Below, piece after piece: positions 8,377 through 17,937 of a stretch of DNA of 64,000 nucleotides. Origin of the DNA: JAKFWF01 sp963741505 (GTDB lineage Bacteria > Pseudomonadota > Alphaproteobacteria > Rhizobiales > Hyphomicrobiaceae); the NCBI GenBank assembly GCA_963741505.1, contig CAVUIJ010000017.1, positions 124,001 to 188,000 of the forward strand, read 5' to 3'. How positions within the stretch are numbered: position 1 is the stretch's first letter; each line of letters starts with the position of its first letter. The translations under genes and the position numbers were made by a program. The notes under the pieces were generated by a model. That model was not told where the DNA came from, did no database searches, and was given only the letters and a program-made list of their open reading frames with translations.

Positions 8377-9047
8377 TCGGCCTCGCTAGGGCTCAAGCTG
8401 CGAATAGCCGCTGCGGCGCGGGCGAGAAAATGCGACCGAAGTTCACCGGGAGCGAGCCCGATCACCGGCCCGAACGTGACGCTGCACAACAGTGGAATTG
8501 GTAGCACCTCGCCCTTCGGCATTACCCGGGCGATGTTCTCGATCCATACCGGCACCAGCGGAATGGCCGGGCGCGCCTCGGCCAGTCGGTAGAGCCCGCT
8601 CTTGAACGGCAGCAGCGGCTGATCGGTCTGGTTGCGGGTGCCCTCCGGGAAGATGATCACCGATTGGCCGGCATCGAGCGCCGCGAGGACGGGCGCGGTC
8701 GGATCACTGCTGCGATCGAGCTTGCCGCGCTCGATCAGGATGGCGTTGAACACATTCGCCGCCAGCCACGGCCGGATCCGGCCCTCGGTCCAATAGTCGT
8801 TGCCGGCGACCGGGCGCGTCTCGTTGCGCAATGCCGGCGCGAGCACGGTCCAGATCAGCACGAAGTCGCCGTGGCTCGAATGATTGGCGAAGTAGATCGC
8901 CGGGCCGGTCGCGCTGCGCTCGCCGACGCTGCGGCCGCGCACCCCGGTGACGAGACGCGCCAAGCCGCGCAGGACGGCGCCAATCAAGGCCGCTGCGGCG
9001 CCTGTCGCTCGTGTCCGGCCAAGACCTGTTCGAGGCATCCCGTGCAT
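8373..9047 (-). CDS. 1-acyl-sn-glycerol-3-phosphate acyltransferase (PlsC family)
   Basis: 224 aa. Carries the acyltransferase motif I NHSSHGD (H-x4-D, near residue 55) and motif III FPEGTR near residue 133. The family acylates lysophosphatidate with acyl-ACP or acyl-CoA at the inner membrane in phospholipid synthesis. It is the first gene of a two-gene operon with the CdsA-like protein (4-base overlap), the same arrangement seen with functional CdsA paralogues. Several in-frame ATGs lie close together at 9038 and 9047; the longest is given. Confidence 0.88.
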   Translation of the reverse strand: MHGMPRTGLGRTRATGAAAALIGAVLRGLARLVTGVRGRSVGERSATGPAIYFANHSSHGDFVLIWTVLAPALRNETRPVAGNDYWTEGRIRPWLAANVFNAILIERGKLDRSSDPTAPVLAALDAGQSVIIFPEGTRNQTDQPLLPFKSGLYRLAEARPAIPLVPVWIENIARVMPKGEVLPIPLLCSVTFGPVIGLAPGELRSHFLARAAAAIRSLSPSEAE

Positions 9048-9296
9048 CCCGTTTCGCCGCCGCGATCAAAGCACGGGTAGGTAAATTGTTGGAATCGGCA
9101 GCACTGGTGCCGCCGCAGCGATGGGGGGGGGTGCGCCAGCCGACCATGGCAACTAACCCAACCTACGAGCTGGCCAGCCTAAGCCTCGATCACAGCACCG
9201 GCTAGCGCGGAAGTGTTCCGGGCATTTCGCCTGGAAACCCGTAGAGCCCTTTCGGCCGGGCACCGACGCCTGTCGCCACCCACTCGACAATTGCAC

Positions 9297-9342
9297 TTGA
9301 ACTTCGTTCACAGCCGTGCTATTTGCATGTGAACTCAGTTCA
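9297..9342 (+). promoter_or_regulatory. Promoter flanked by two TGAAC-N3-GTTCA operators
   Basis: A sigma70-like promoter, TTGAAC (9297-9302) - 17 bp - TATTTG (9320-9325), precedes the small gene at 9364. Two perfect 13-bp inverted repeats with identical half-sites, TGAAC-TTC-GTTCA (9298-9310) and TGAAC-TCA-GTTCA (9330-9342), cover the -35 box and the expected transcription start, 32 bp apart (three helical turns). This is classic dimeric-repressor geometry. Confidence 0.65.
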
Positions 9343-9363
9343 TATCTCCAATGGAGCCTTGCC

Positions 9364-9495
9364 ATGTCCCCGCTCCAATCGCTGATCCACCGCCTTGCCG
9401 ACATCGTCCTCGGCCCGATCGCGCGCGCCACCATGATCGCGGCCGATGATGACGCCATGCTCGTCCTCAACCCGCGCATCGCCGTCCAAAGGTGA
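9364..9495 (+). CDS. Small hypothetical protein (43 aa)
   Basis: Codes for MSPLQSLIHRLADIVLGPIA... ending RIAVQR, 43 residues, TGA at 9493-9495. It is supported by a good ribosome site (GGAG 9353-9356, 7 bases upstream) and by the promoter/operator region just before it. No known domain; a short amphipathic helix is possible at residues 5-25. It lies about 125 bp ahead of the fused lipid enzyme gene, so it may be its leader gene under the same operators. Confidence 0.55.
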   Translation: MSPLQSLIHRLADIVLGPIARATMIAADDDAMLVLNPRIAVQR

Positions 9496-9619
9496 AGCCA
9501 GGCAATCCGCAGTCATTAACCATATGGCGGGTTATCCCCGCTATATCAGAAGGGGTTAGACTGTCGGATTACGATGCGACTTCTGCTCTGCCGCCGCTCC
9601 TCATCTCAAGGTTTCACTC

Positions 9620-12600
9620 ATGTTCCAGTCGCTGATGACCTCCCGCAAGTTCGCACCGCTGTTCTGGTGCCAGTTCTTCTCGGCGCTGAACGACAACTTC
9701 GTGAAGAACGCGCTGATCGTGTTCATCCTGTTCCAGTTGGGCAACGAGCAGGGCCCCGCCCTGGTGACGCTCGCCGGCGCCGTGCTGATCGCGCCGTTCT
9801 TCATCCTGTCGGCGCTCGGCGGCCAGCTCGCCGACCGCTTCGACAAGGCTTTGGTCGCCCAGCGCCTGAAGTTCGCCGAGATCCCGGTCGCCGGCTTCGC
9901 CGCCCTCGGCTTCTTCATTCATTCGGTGCCGCTGCTGTTCGTGGCGCTCGCCATGTTCGGCATCATCGGCGCCCTGTTCGGACCGATCAAATACGGCATC
10001 CTGCCGGATCACCTGGAAACCAGGGAATTGCCCGCCGGCAACGCCTTGATCGAAGGCGCGACGTTCGCCGCGATCCTGCTCGGCACCATCGCCGGCGGCC
10101 TTGCCGCAGCCGACCACAGCTTCGATCAGGCGATCACGCTGGGCGTGGTCGGGCTGGCCGTCGCCTGCTGGCTGACGGCGCAGCTGATCCCGGCGACCGG
10201 CGCGCGCGCGCCCGATCTCGTGGTCGATCCCAACCCATGGACCTCGACCATGGCCCTGCTCGCCGATCTGAAGCGCGACGATCGGCTGTGGATCGGCGGC
10301 CTGATCACGTCGTGGTTCTGGCTGGTCGGCGCGGTCGCACTGTCGCTATTGCCACCGCTCGCCAAGGTGCACATCGGCGGCGACGAGAAGTTGCTGACCA
10401 TCGCGCTATTGATCTTTACGATCGGCATCGCCGTCGGTTCGGTAACCGCGGCGCAGGCGAGCAAGCAGCGCCCGAACATGGCGCTGGTGCCGGTCGCGGC
10501 CTTGCTGATGGGCATATTCTGCCTCGATCTCGCCTGGGCAATCGCGTCGGTGCCGGCCGCTGCCGTCGGCGCCCGGGTGACCGTCGCCGACTTCGTCGCC
10601 TCGCCCTGGGGCCTGCATGTCGGGTTTGCGCTGTTCGGTCTCGCCGCCGCCGGCGGCCTGTTCATCGTGCCATCGTTCGCGGCAGTGCAGAGCTGGGCGC
10701 CGATCGAGCGCCGCGCCCGCGTCATCGCCGCCTGCAACGTGCTGTCGGCTGCCTTCATGACCGTCGCCAGCCTCGGCCTCGTCGGCCTGCAGAGCCTCGG
10801 CGCGTCGCTGCCGTGGCTGTTCGCCGGCCTCGGCGCCGCCAACCTCGTGGTCATGGGCCTCGTCATGCGCGCCTGGGGCCGCGACGGCATGCGCGATCTC
10901 GCCGCCTTCATCTTCAAGACCTTCTACGGCCTCGAGGTCAAAGGCATCGAGCACCTGCCGCCGGCCGGCACCAAGGCCGTCATCACGCCGAACCACGTCA
11001 GTTTGATCGACGCGCCGATCCTGCACGCGATCCTGCCCGGCCACGCCTCGTTCGCGGTCGACACCGGCATCGCCAAGACCTGGTGGGCCAAGCCCTTCCT
11101 CAAGCTCGTCAACGCCGAGCCGATCGATCCGACCAAGCCGCTCGGCGCCCGCAATCTCGTCAACGCGGTCAAGGCCGGCCACCAGCTGGTGATCTTCCCC
11201 GAAGGTCGCATCACCGTCACCGATGGCCTGATGAAGGTCTATGATGGTTCGGCGATGATCGCCGACAAGGCCGACGCGCTGGTGGTGCCGGTGCGCATCG
11301 ATGGCGCCGAGCGCTCGACGCTGAGCTATCTCAAGCGCTCGCAGACCCGCAAGGCCTGGTTCCCCAAGATCACCGTGACCATCCTTCCCGCCCGCAAGCT
11401 CGATATCGATCCGGCGCTGCAGGGCCGGGCTCGCCGCCAGGCCGCAGGATTGAAGCTGCAGGACATCATGGTCGATACCGCAGTCGAGACCGCCAACATC
11501 GAGCAGACGCTGTTCCAGGCGCTGGCCGAGGCAAAAGCAACGCGCGACACCGGCAAGGTGATCATCGAGGACCCGCTCGGCACCAAGCTCAAGTTCGGCA
11601 AGCTGATCACTGGCGCCCAGGTGCTTGGCGCCAAGCTCACCGCTTACGGCCAACCAGGCGAGGCGATCGGCGTGATGCTGCCGAATTCGGCCGGCGTGGC
11701 GGTGACGTTCTTCGCCCTGCAGTCGATCGGTCGCGTGCCGGCGATGATCAACTTCACCGCCGGTCCGGTGAACGTCGCGGCCGCCTGCAAGGCGGCAATG
11801 GTCACGACCATCCTGTCGTCGCGCGCCTTCATCGAAAAGGCGAAGCTGGGCGACCTCGTCGCCAAGCTCGAGCCGGCAGTGAAGATCGTCTATCTCGAGG
11901 ATGTCCGCCCGACCATCACCTTCGCCGACAAGCTGCGCGGCCTGCGCCAGCGCGGCCGCCCGCAGGTCGAGCGCAAGCCGTCCGACCCCGCCGCGATCCT
12001 GTTCACTTCAGGCTCGGAAGGCACGCCGAAGGGCGTCGTCCTGTCGCATTCCAACATCCTGGCCAACGCCATCCAGTCGCTGACCCGGGTGGCGGTCGCC
12101 GGCGACGACAAGGTGTTCAACGTGCTGCCGGTGTTCCACTCGTTCGGGCTGACCGCCGGCCTGATGATGCCGCTGCTGCGCGGCGTGCCGGTCTACCTCT
12201 ATCCGTCACCGCTGCACTACCGCATCGTGTCGGAGCTGGTCTACGGCTCGAACGCGACCATCCTGTTCGGCACCGACACCTTCCTCAACGGCTATGCCCG
12301 CGTCGCCCACCCTTACGACTTCCGCTCGCTGCGGCTGATCCTGGCTGGCGCCGAGGCGGTCAAGGCACGCACCCGCGACATCTACATGGAGAAGTTCGGC
12401 GTCCGCATCCTCGAGGGCTACGGCGTCACCGAGACGGCGCCGGTGCTGGCCATCAACACGCCGCTCGCCAACAAGGTCGGCACCGTCGGCCGCCTGGCGC
12501 CGCTGATGGAAGCCCGCCTCGAGCCGGTGCCCGGCATCGACGAGGGCGGCCGCCTCTACGTGCGCGGACCCAATGTCATGCTCGGCTACTATCCGCGCCG

Positions 12601-13034
12601 AGAATCCCGGCGTCCTCGAGCCGCCGGAGAACGGCTGGCACGACACCGGCGATATCGTCACGATCGACGCGCAGGGCTTCATCACCATTCGCGGCCGCGC
12701 CAAGCGCTTCGCCAAAATCGGCGGCGAGATGGTGTCGCTATCGGCGGTCGAGGCGATGGCAGCCGAGCTGTGGCCGAGCGTGATCTCGGTGGTGGTTTCG
12801 GTGCCCGACGCGCGCAAGGGCGAACGCCTGATCCTGATGATCCCCGAAGTCGGGGCGACGCGCGAGCAGTTCATCCGCCACGCCAAAGCCAAAGGCGCGA
12901 GCGAACTCGGCGTTCCAGCCGAGATCATGGTGGTATCAAGCGTGCCGGTACTGGGCTCCGGCAAGCCGGACTATGTCGCGGCACTCAATCTTGCGAAGGA
13001 AAAGATCGCCGCAAAGTCGAGTGTCGCGGCGTGA
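9620..13034 (+). CDS. Fused MFS transporter / acyltransferase / acyl-ACP synthetase (Aas-LplT type), +1 frameshift
   Basis: About 1137 aa when repaired. Residues ~1-410 form an LplT-like MFS lysophospholipid flippase ('SALNDNFVKNALIVF' start); ~430-620 a PlsC acyltransferase (NHVSLID and FPEGRIT); ~640-1137 an AMP-forming acyl-ACP synthetase (FTSGSEGTPKGVVLSH, then GYGVTETAP). Together these would import, reacylate and recycle lysophospholipids, as E. coli LplT + Aas do as separate proteins. Near 12593 an extra C shifts the frame: the expected GYYRAENPGVLEPPENGWHD continues in the next frame and ends at 13034. Everything else is intact, so an assembly error or a very recent mutation is likely. 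The ATG at 9620 is the first in frame. Confidence 0.88.
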
Positions 13035-13318
13035 AAGCCGGCGAACCGGCAAGGGCCGGCGCGGGCCAATGCCGATGCACTCAGCACTTGCTCCGTGCGC
13101 AGGCGACAATCTTGCTACACAATGTCTGCAAAAACTCCCGCGGCGGTGCCTAGGGCAATTCCCGGGGTCGCAGAGTCTCGAAGTGAGTGTAAGGTAGGCG
13201 ACAGCGGGTCGCCAAGCCAGTTTCCGTCGAACAAGAACACAGTTTGCATGGCTTAGCGGACGCGCTGAGCAAATCCGTGCCTGCCGATCAGAGCAGGCCG
13301 GCGGGGAGGATGTCAGTC

Positions 13319-15370
13319 ATGACCGACCAGGCCCGTCCGGGTGCTGCGAACGTGCAGCAAGTGGCCCAGCTTCAGCTTGCGATCAAGAAGGGTTCGAGGG
13401 TCATCCCGCTGTTCCTGCTGCTGATGGTGACGATCGCCTTCATCCGACAGCTCGACGGCGTGACCTCGGCTTTCCAGAAAGTGGCGGAGACGCAGCAGCC
13501 AAACCTCCACTTCCTGCTGAATGCGATCAGGGTGCTGATCTGGAATGTGTTCGACACGTTCTCCACGAGCTCGATGAAGATCATCACGGCCCACCTGACC
13601 ACGATCGGGATCATTTCACTCTTTGCCGCGATCCCAGGCATCGCGGGGATGATCTACCGCCGAAGCTTCTGGCGATATTTCCTGATCGCGTTCGTGTTGC
13701 TCTATTCGATCAACGCCAGTGGCTGGCTCGGAAGGTTGAAAGGCACGTCGATGCCGGTCGATGCTCTAAATACCGAGTGGCATTTCAATTTCCTGTTGTC
13801 GCAATTGGTCCTGCTGGTGCTCGCCTTCCGCCTGCGGCGGCATTCACGCGGCACGCGGCTGTTGCCGCCGACTGCCTACAACGTCGTGCTGGCGGTGGCA
13901 TTGGTGGCCGTGGCCGGCGCCTGCGAAAGGCAATGGCCGGCCTGGGTGTGGGACTGGAAGTTCCTGGACGATGGATTCCTCAGCAAGGGATTCTTCAAAT
14001 GGGAGTTCATCCTGGTCGTGCTGCCGCTGCTCTACATGCTGCTCAAGCAGTCGGCGGTCTGGGAAAGCGACAAGCGCAAGAACATCGTCGTCTGCCTCGA
14101 TGGTACCGGCCAGACGACGGGACAGACCGAGTTTGGCCGCTCGGTCCAGACCAACGTGCTCAAGCTGTTCGGCATGCTGAAGCAGGACGATCCCAAGGGT
14201 GCGCTGATGAGCGCGCTGCAGAACGGCCATTTCGACGCCACCTTGGCGAAGCGCTACCAGGACAAGCAGATCGCGTTCTATTACAGCGGCGTCGGCAATA
14301 CGATCGAGAACAGCCCCGTCCTCGATCTGCTGGGCTCGGCGACCGGCCTCGGCGCCGACAGCATCGTCGATCGCGCCTACCTCGACGTCATGCGGGTCTA
14401 CCGGCCCGGCGACCGGATCTTCATCTTCGGCTTCAGTCGCGGCGCCGCGATCGCCCGCCTCGTCGCCCGCATGATCGACCAGCGTGGCGCGCCGCGACAC
14501 TTGTGGACACTGCGGCTATTGGGCCGGCATTGGGTCGTGTGGAAGTCGGACAGCAAGCTGCACGACGTGCCCGTCAGTGTGCTCGGCTGCTGGGACACGG
14601 TCGGCGCCTTCGGCGTCGCCAAGACCATTGCCGGTATCGACTTCCGGCGGATCAACGGCTTCAAGGATCTCTCGATCGCCGACAATGTCGAGCAGGCCTA
14701 TCACATAGTTGCGCTCGATGAGGCACGAGACAGTTTCGTGCCGACACTGATGGATTCAGACCCGCTCACGCCCGAGCGCATCGTCGAGGTGTGGTTCAGC
14801 GGCGATCACTCCAACGTCGGCGGCAGCTGGGCGACGGACAAGCTCTCTGACGTCACGCTCGATTTCCTGCTGAAGCTGACCAGCAGCGGCTATGCCACCG
14901 ACGACAAGTCAGTGCCCGGCGATGAATTGTGGGGCCTGTATCTGAGCGCCGTCAACGGCAAGACCGTGCCCAAGGCCGCCGACCTCTCCGATACCGTGGT
15001 TCTCGATCCCGATCCGTTGGGCCAGTTGCGGCAGGTGACTTCCGCGATCTACGAGTATGGCCCGCGCAAAATGCCGCTGCACGCGGTCATCTCCGATACC
15101 GTGATCGAGCGCATGACGCAGTCGCAGCCAGCCTACGCGCCGCAGAGCCTGTTCGATCTCAACGACGAGTTGGACAAGAAGCGGGACACGATCGACGCCA
15201 AGGTCGCACGGCTCGCCGAGACCCAGTCGCTCAACGCCGGCGAGCCCGAGAAAATCCTCGAGTTCAAGGAAAAACTGCGCCTGACCCGGTGGCAGCAATA
15301 CTGGATCGATCTCAATGCCAAGCGGACGACGCCGCTGCCGGCGGAGAGATTGTCGAACAAGGCCGCCTGA
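13319..15370 (+). CDS. Membrane-anchored DUF2235 alpha/beta hydrolase (Tle1-like lipase fold)
   Basis: 683 aa. About six hydrophobic helices occupy residues ~20-260, then a DUF2235 domain at ~265-560: start 'NIVVCLDGTGQT', nucleophile elbow GFSRGA, 'GCWDTVGAFG' and the late His in FSGDHSNVGGS, giving a Ser-Asp-His-type triad. DUF2235 proteins include the Tle1 phospholipase effectors of type VI secretion; this one has no T6SS neighbours and is fixed in the membrane, so a housekeeping lipid or ester hydrolase is more likely. The start ATG 13319 is preferred because GGGGAGG lies at 13303-13309; ATG 13310 overlaps that ribosome site. Confidence 0.78.
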   Translation: MTDQARPGAANVQQVAQLQLAIKKGSRVIPLFLLLMVTIAFIRQLDGVTSAFQKVAETQQPNLHFLLNAIRVLIWNVFDTFSTSSMKIITAHLTTIGIISLFAAIPGIAGMIYRRSFWRYFLIAFVLLYSINASGWLGRLKGTSMPVDALNTEWHFNFLLSQLVLLVLAFRLRRHSRGTRLLPPTAYNVVLAVALVAVAGACERQWPAWVWDWKFLDDGFLSKGFFKWEFILVVLPLLYMLLKQSAVWESDKRKNIVVCLDGTGQTTGQTEFGRSVQTNVLKLFGMLKQDDPKGALMSALQNGHFDATLAKRYQDKQIAFYYSGVGNTIENSPVLDLLGSATGLGADSIVDRAYLDVMRVYRPGDRIFIFGFSRGAAIARLVARMIDQRGAPRHLWTLRLLGRHWVVWKSDSKLHDVPVSVLGCWDTVGAFGVAKTIAGIDFRRINGFKDLSIADNVEQAYHIVALDEARDSFVPTLMDSDPLTPERIVEVWFSGDHSNVGGSWATDKLSDVTLDFLLKLTSSGYATDDKSVPGDELWGLYLSAVNGKTVPKAADLSDTVVLDPDPLGQLRQVTSAIYEYGPRKMPLHAVISDTVIERMTQSQPAYAPQSLFDLNDELDKKRDTIDAKVARLAETQSLNAGEPEKILEFKEKLRLTRWQQYWIDLNAKRTTPLPAERLSNKAA

Positions 15371-15396
15371 CGCCGATCCTCGTATCGATCACAATC

Positions 15397-16392
15397 TTAC
15401 AACTGCACACCCTTCATGCCGCCCGCGGGATAGCGCGAGCCGGCAGCGGCACCGATCGGCACGGCGGCTGAGATCTCGGCCACTTCCGCGGCCGACAGCT
15501 TGACATCGAGGGCGCCGAGATTTTCCTCCAGTCGCTTGAAATAGCGCGTGCCGGGGATCGCCACGATGTCGTCGCCCTGGGCCAGCAGCCAGGCCAGGGT
15601 CAGTTGCGCCGGGGTGCAGCCTTTGCGCGCCGCGATCGCCTCGATCTTCATTACCAGCTCGCGGTTGCGGGCGAAGTTCTCGGCCTGGAAACGGGGATGG
15701 GCGGCGCGGCGGCCATCGATGTCACTCAAGCTCTGCAGCGCGCCGGTGAGGAAGCCGCGGCCGAGCGGCGAATAGGCGACGTAGCCGATGCCGAGCTCAC
15801 GCGTGGTCTTCAAGGTCGCCTCGGCTTCTGCGCGGTAAAGCAGGGAGTATTCGGTCTGCACGGCCGAGATCGGATGCACCTTGTGCGCCCGGCGGATGGT
15901 CTCGGGCGCCGCTTCCGACAGCCCGAGATAGCGCACCTTGCCCTGCTCGATGAGGCGCTTCATGGCGCCAACCGTATCTTCGATCGCGACTTTTGGGTCG
16001 ACACGATGCTGGTAGTAGAGGTCGATGACCTCGACGCCGAGCCGCTTCAGGCTCGCCTCGCAGGCAGCGATCACATACTCCGGCCGGCCGTCGACGCCAT
16101 TGACTGGGCCGTCGCCCTTGGTCTGACCGAACTTGGTCGCCAGCACGACGCGGTCGCGGCAACCCTTGATGGCGCGGCCAACCACTTGTTCGTTGTGGCC
16201 CCAGCCGTACATGTCGGATGAATCCAAGTGATCGACGCCACGATCGACCGCCTGCCGGATGAGTGTTTCGGATTCGGCGTCGTTGGCGGCGCCGTAGATG
16301 CCCGATAACGACATGCAGCCAAGGCCGATGGTGGAAACCGACAATCCCTGCCTGCCAAGCTTCCGGTGCGCGATTTCTTGCATGTGTGCCAT
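15397..16392 (-). CDS. Aldo/keto reductase
   Basis: 331 aa, (alpha/beta)8 barrel NADPH-dependent carbonyl reductase. The catalytic tetrad is visible: Asp and Tyr in HLDSSDMYG (~residues 55-62), Lys in LATKFG (~86) and His in YYQHRVD (~128). The C-terminal cofactor region 'IAIPGTRYFKRLEENLGAL' type block is present. It is most like the AKR13/YakC group that reduces aldehydes such as pyridoxal; the substrate is unknown. Convergent with the DUF2235 gene and divergent from the P450. Confidence 0.9.
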   Translation of the reverse strand: MAHMQEIAHRKLGRQGLSVSTIGLGCMSLSGIYGAANDAESETLIRQAVDRGVDHLDSSDMYGWGHNEQVVGRAIKGCRDRVVLATKFGQTKGDGPVNGVDGRPEYVIAACEASLKRLGVEVIDLYYQHRVDPKVAIEDTVGAMKRLIEQGKVRYLGLSEAAPETIRRAHKVHPISAVQTEYSLLYRAEAEATLKTTRELGIGYVAYSPLGRGFLTGALQSLSDIDGRRAAHPRFQAENFARNRELVMKIEAIAARKGCTPAQLTLAWLLAQGDDIVAIPGTRYFKRLEENLGALDVKLSAAEVAEISAAVPIGAAAGSRYPAGGMKGVQL

Positions 16393-16548
16393 AGCCTCGA
16401 AGTTGATGATGTTGTTCTCGCGAGCGTGGTTGCAGGGATAGTTATCACGGCAGGGCAGGGCTCGGACAGTATACCGATTTCACTCCGCCCACATTGGCGC
16501 CACAAACGACGCGCGAGGAAATTGGTGAACTGTCGCCTGAGATCCAGC

Positions 16549-17937
16549 ATGAACCACGCCTCAAATGCCGCCGCTCTCTACCCGCCGACGGTCAAGCCGC
16601 CGGACAAGCCGTTATCACTCTGGCGCTTCCTGCCGACGTTCGTACGCAATCCGCTGCGCTCGGTGCCGCAGCAGGCCTACGAGGATGACTTCGCTGCGGT
16701 GTCGCCGCGGCCCGGCGTCGTCATCATGTGGCTATCGGCGCCGGCACTGGTCGAGCAGGTGCTGCTCGCCGAGGCCGACAATGTCGCGAAGAGCCGGGTC
16801 GAAAAGCGCGTCTTCAATGCTTCGCTCGCCGGCAGTGTGCTGGTCTCGGACGGCGCCGACTGGCGCTGGCAGCGCCGCGCCCTGGCGCCGCTGTTTCGCG
16901 CCGCCGACATCCAGGCCTACGTGCCGGCGATGGCGGCGGCGGCACAAGCGCAGGTCGCCCGCTGGCAACAGGGCAGCGCCGGACAGATCCGGCCCATCGA
17001 TCAGGACATGCTGCGCGCCACATATGACGTGATCCTGTCGACAATGCTGGTCGGCGGCCGGCCGGCCGAAGCCGAGACCATCCTCAAGGCCGGCAACGAC
17101 TACCTCGCCCGCGCCTCCTGGGAGATCGCCTATGGCATCCTCGACGCGCCGGCATGGCTGCCACATCCCGCAACCTGGCAAATGCGCCGCGCCGCACGCG
17201 AACTACGCCGTTCGGTTGGCGCCATCATCGCGCGGCGTCGTGCCGAGGGCGGCAGCCCGACCGACCTGCTCGGCCGGCTGCTGTCAGCCCGCCATCCCGA
17301 CACGGGCGAGCCGATGTCGGAGGCACTGCTGGTCAGCAACCTGCTCACCCTGCTCGAAGCCGGCCACGAGACCACCGCCAAGGCCTTGACCTGGACGCTC
17401 TACCTGCTGGCGCGGGCGCCGGACTGGCAGGCCCGGGTGCGCGACGAAGTGCACAGCGTCGCCGGCGATCGCCCGATCGGCCCGGACGATGTCGCCAAGC
17501 TCGCCATCACCCAGCGCGTCGTCAAGGAGGCGATGCGGCTCTATCCGCCGGCGCCGGTGATGGCGCGCGATCCACTGGTGCCGCTCAATATCGGCGCCCA
17601 CCGCATCACGCCGGGCTCGCAGATCGTCATTCCGATCTTCGCCATCCATCGCCATCGCAAACTGTGGGATGATCCCGACCGCTTCGATCCGGACCGCTTT
17701 CTGCCCGAGGCGGAGGCCGTCCGGCCACGGACGCAGTATATGCCGTTCGGCGCCGGCCCGAGGGTGTGCATCGGTGCCAGCTTCGCGATGACCGAAGCGA
17801 CGGTGCTGCTCGCGACCTTCGTTCGCGCCGCCCGCTTCGACTGGGACGGCCGGCACAAGCCCGAGCCGGTCAGTCGCGTGACATTGCGGCCGGCGGGCGG
17901 CATGCCGCTTAGCGTGACCGTAGAGGCCGGGGCATGA
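16549..17937 (+). CDS. Cytochrome P450
   Basis: 462 aa. I-helix oxygen-activation motif AGHETT, K-helix ExxR in KEAMRLYPPAP, the 'FDPDRFLPE' PERF-type block and the heme-binding loop FGAGPRVCIG with the Cys ligand at residue 407. Resembles the self-sufficient-type CYP fold similar to CYP102/fatty-acid hydroxylases, but no reductase domain is fused. The start ATG 16549 (MNHASNAA) fits the usual N-terminus; upstream in-frame codons are antisense to the aldo/keto reductase promoter. Its TGA overlaps the next gene start (ATGA), so they form an operon. Confidence 0.92.
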   Translation: MNHASNAAALYPPTVKPPDKPLSLWRFLPTFVRNPLRSVPQQAYEDDFAAVSPRPGVVIMWLSAPALVEQVLLAEADNVAKSRVEKRVFNASLAGSVLVSDGADWRWQRRALAPLFRAADIQAYVPAMAAAAQAQVARWQQGSAGQIRPIDQDMLRATYDVILSTMLVGGRPAEAETILKAGNDYLARASWEIAYGILDAPAWLPHPATWQMRRAARELRRSVGAIIARRRAEGGSPTDLLGRLLSARHPDTGEPMSEALLVSNLLTLLEAGHETTAKALTWTLYLLARAPDWQARVRDEVHSVAGDRPIGPDDVAKLAITQRVVKEAMRLYPPAPVMARDPLVPLNIGAHRITPGSQIVIPIFAIHRHRKLWDDPDRFDPDRFLPEAEAVRPRTQYMPFGAGPRVCIGASFAMTEATVLLATFVRAARFDWDGRHKPEPVSRVTLRPAGGMPLSVTVEAGA

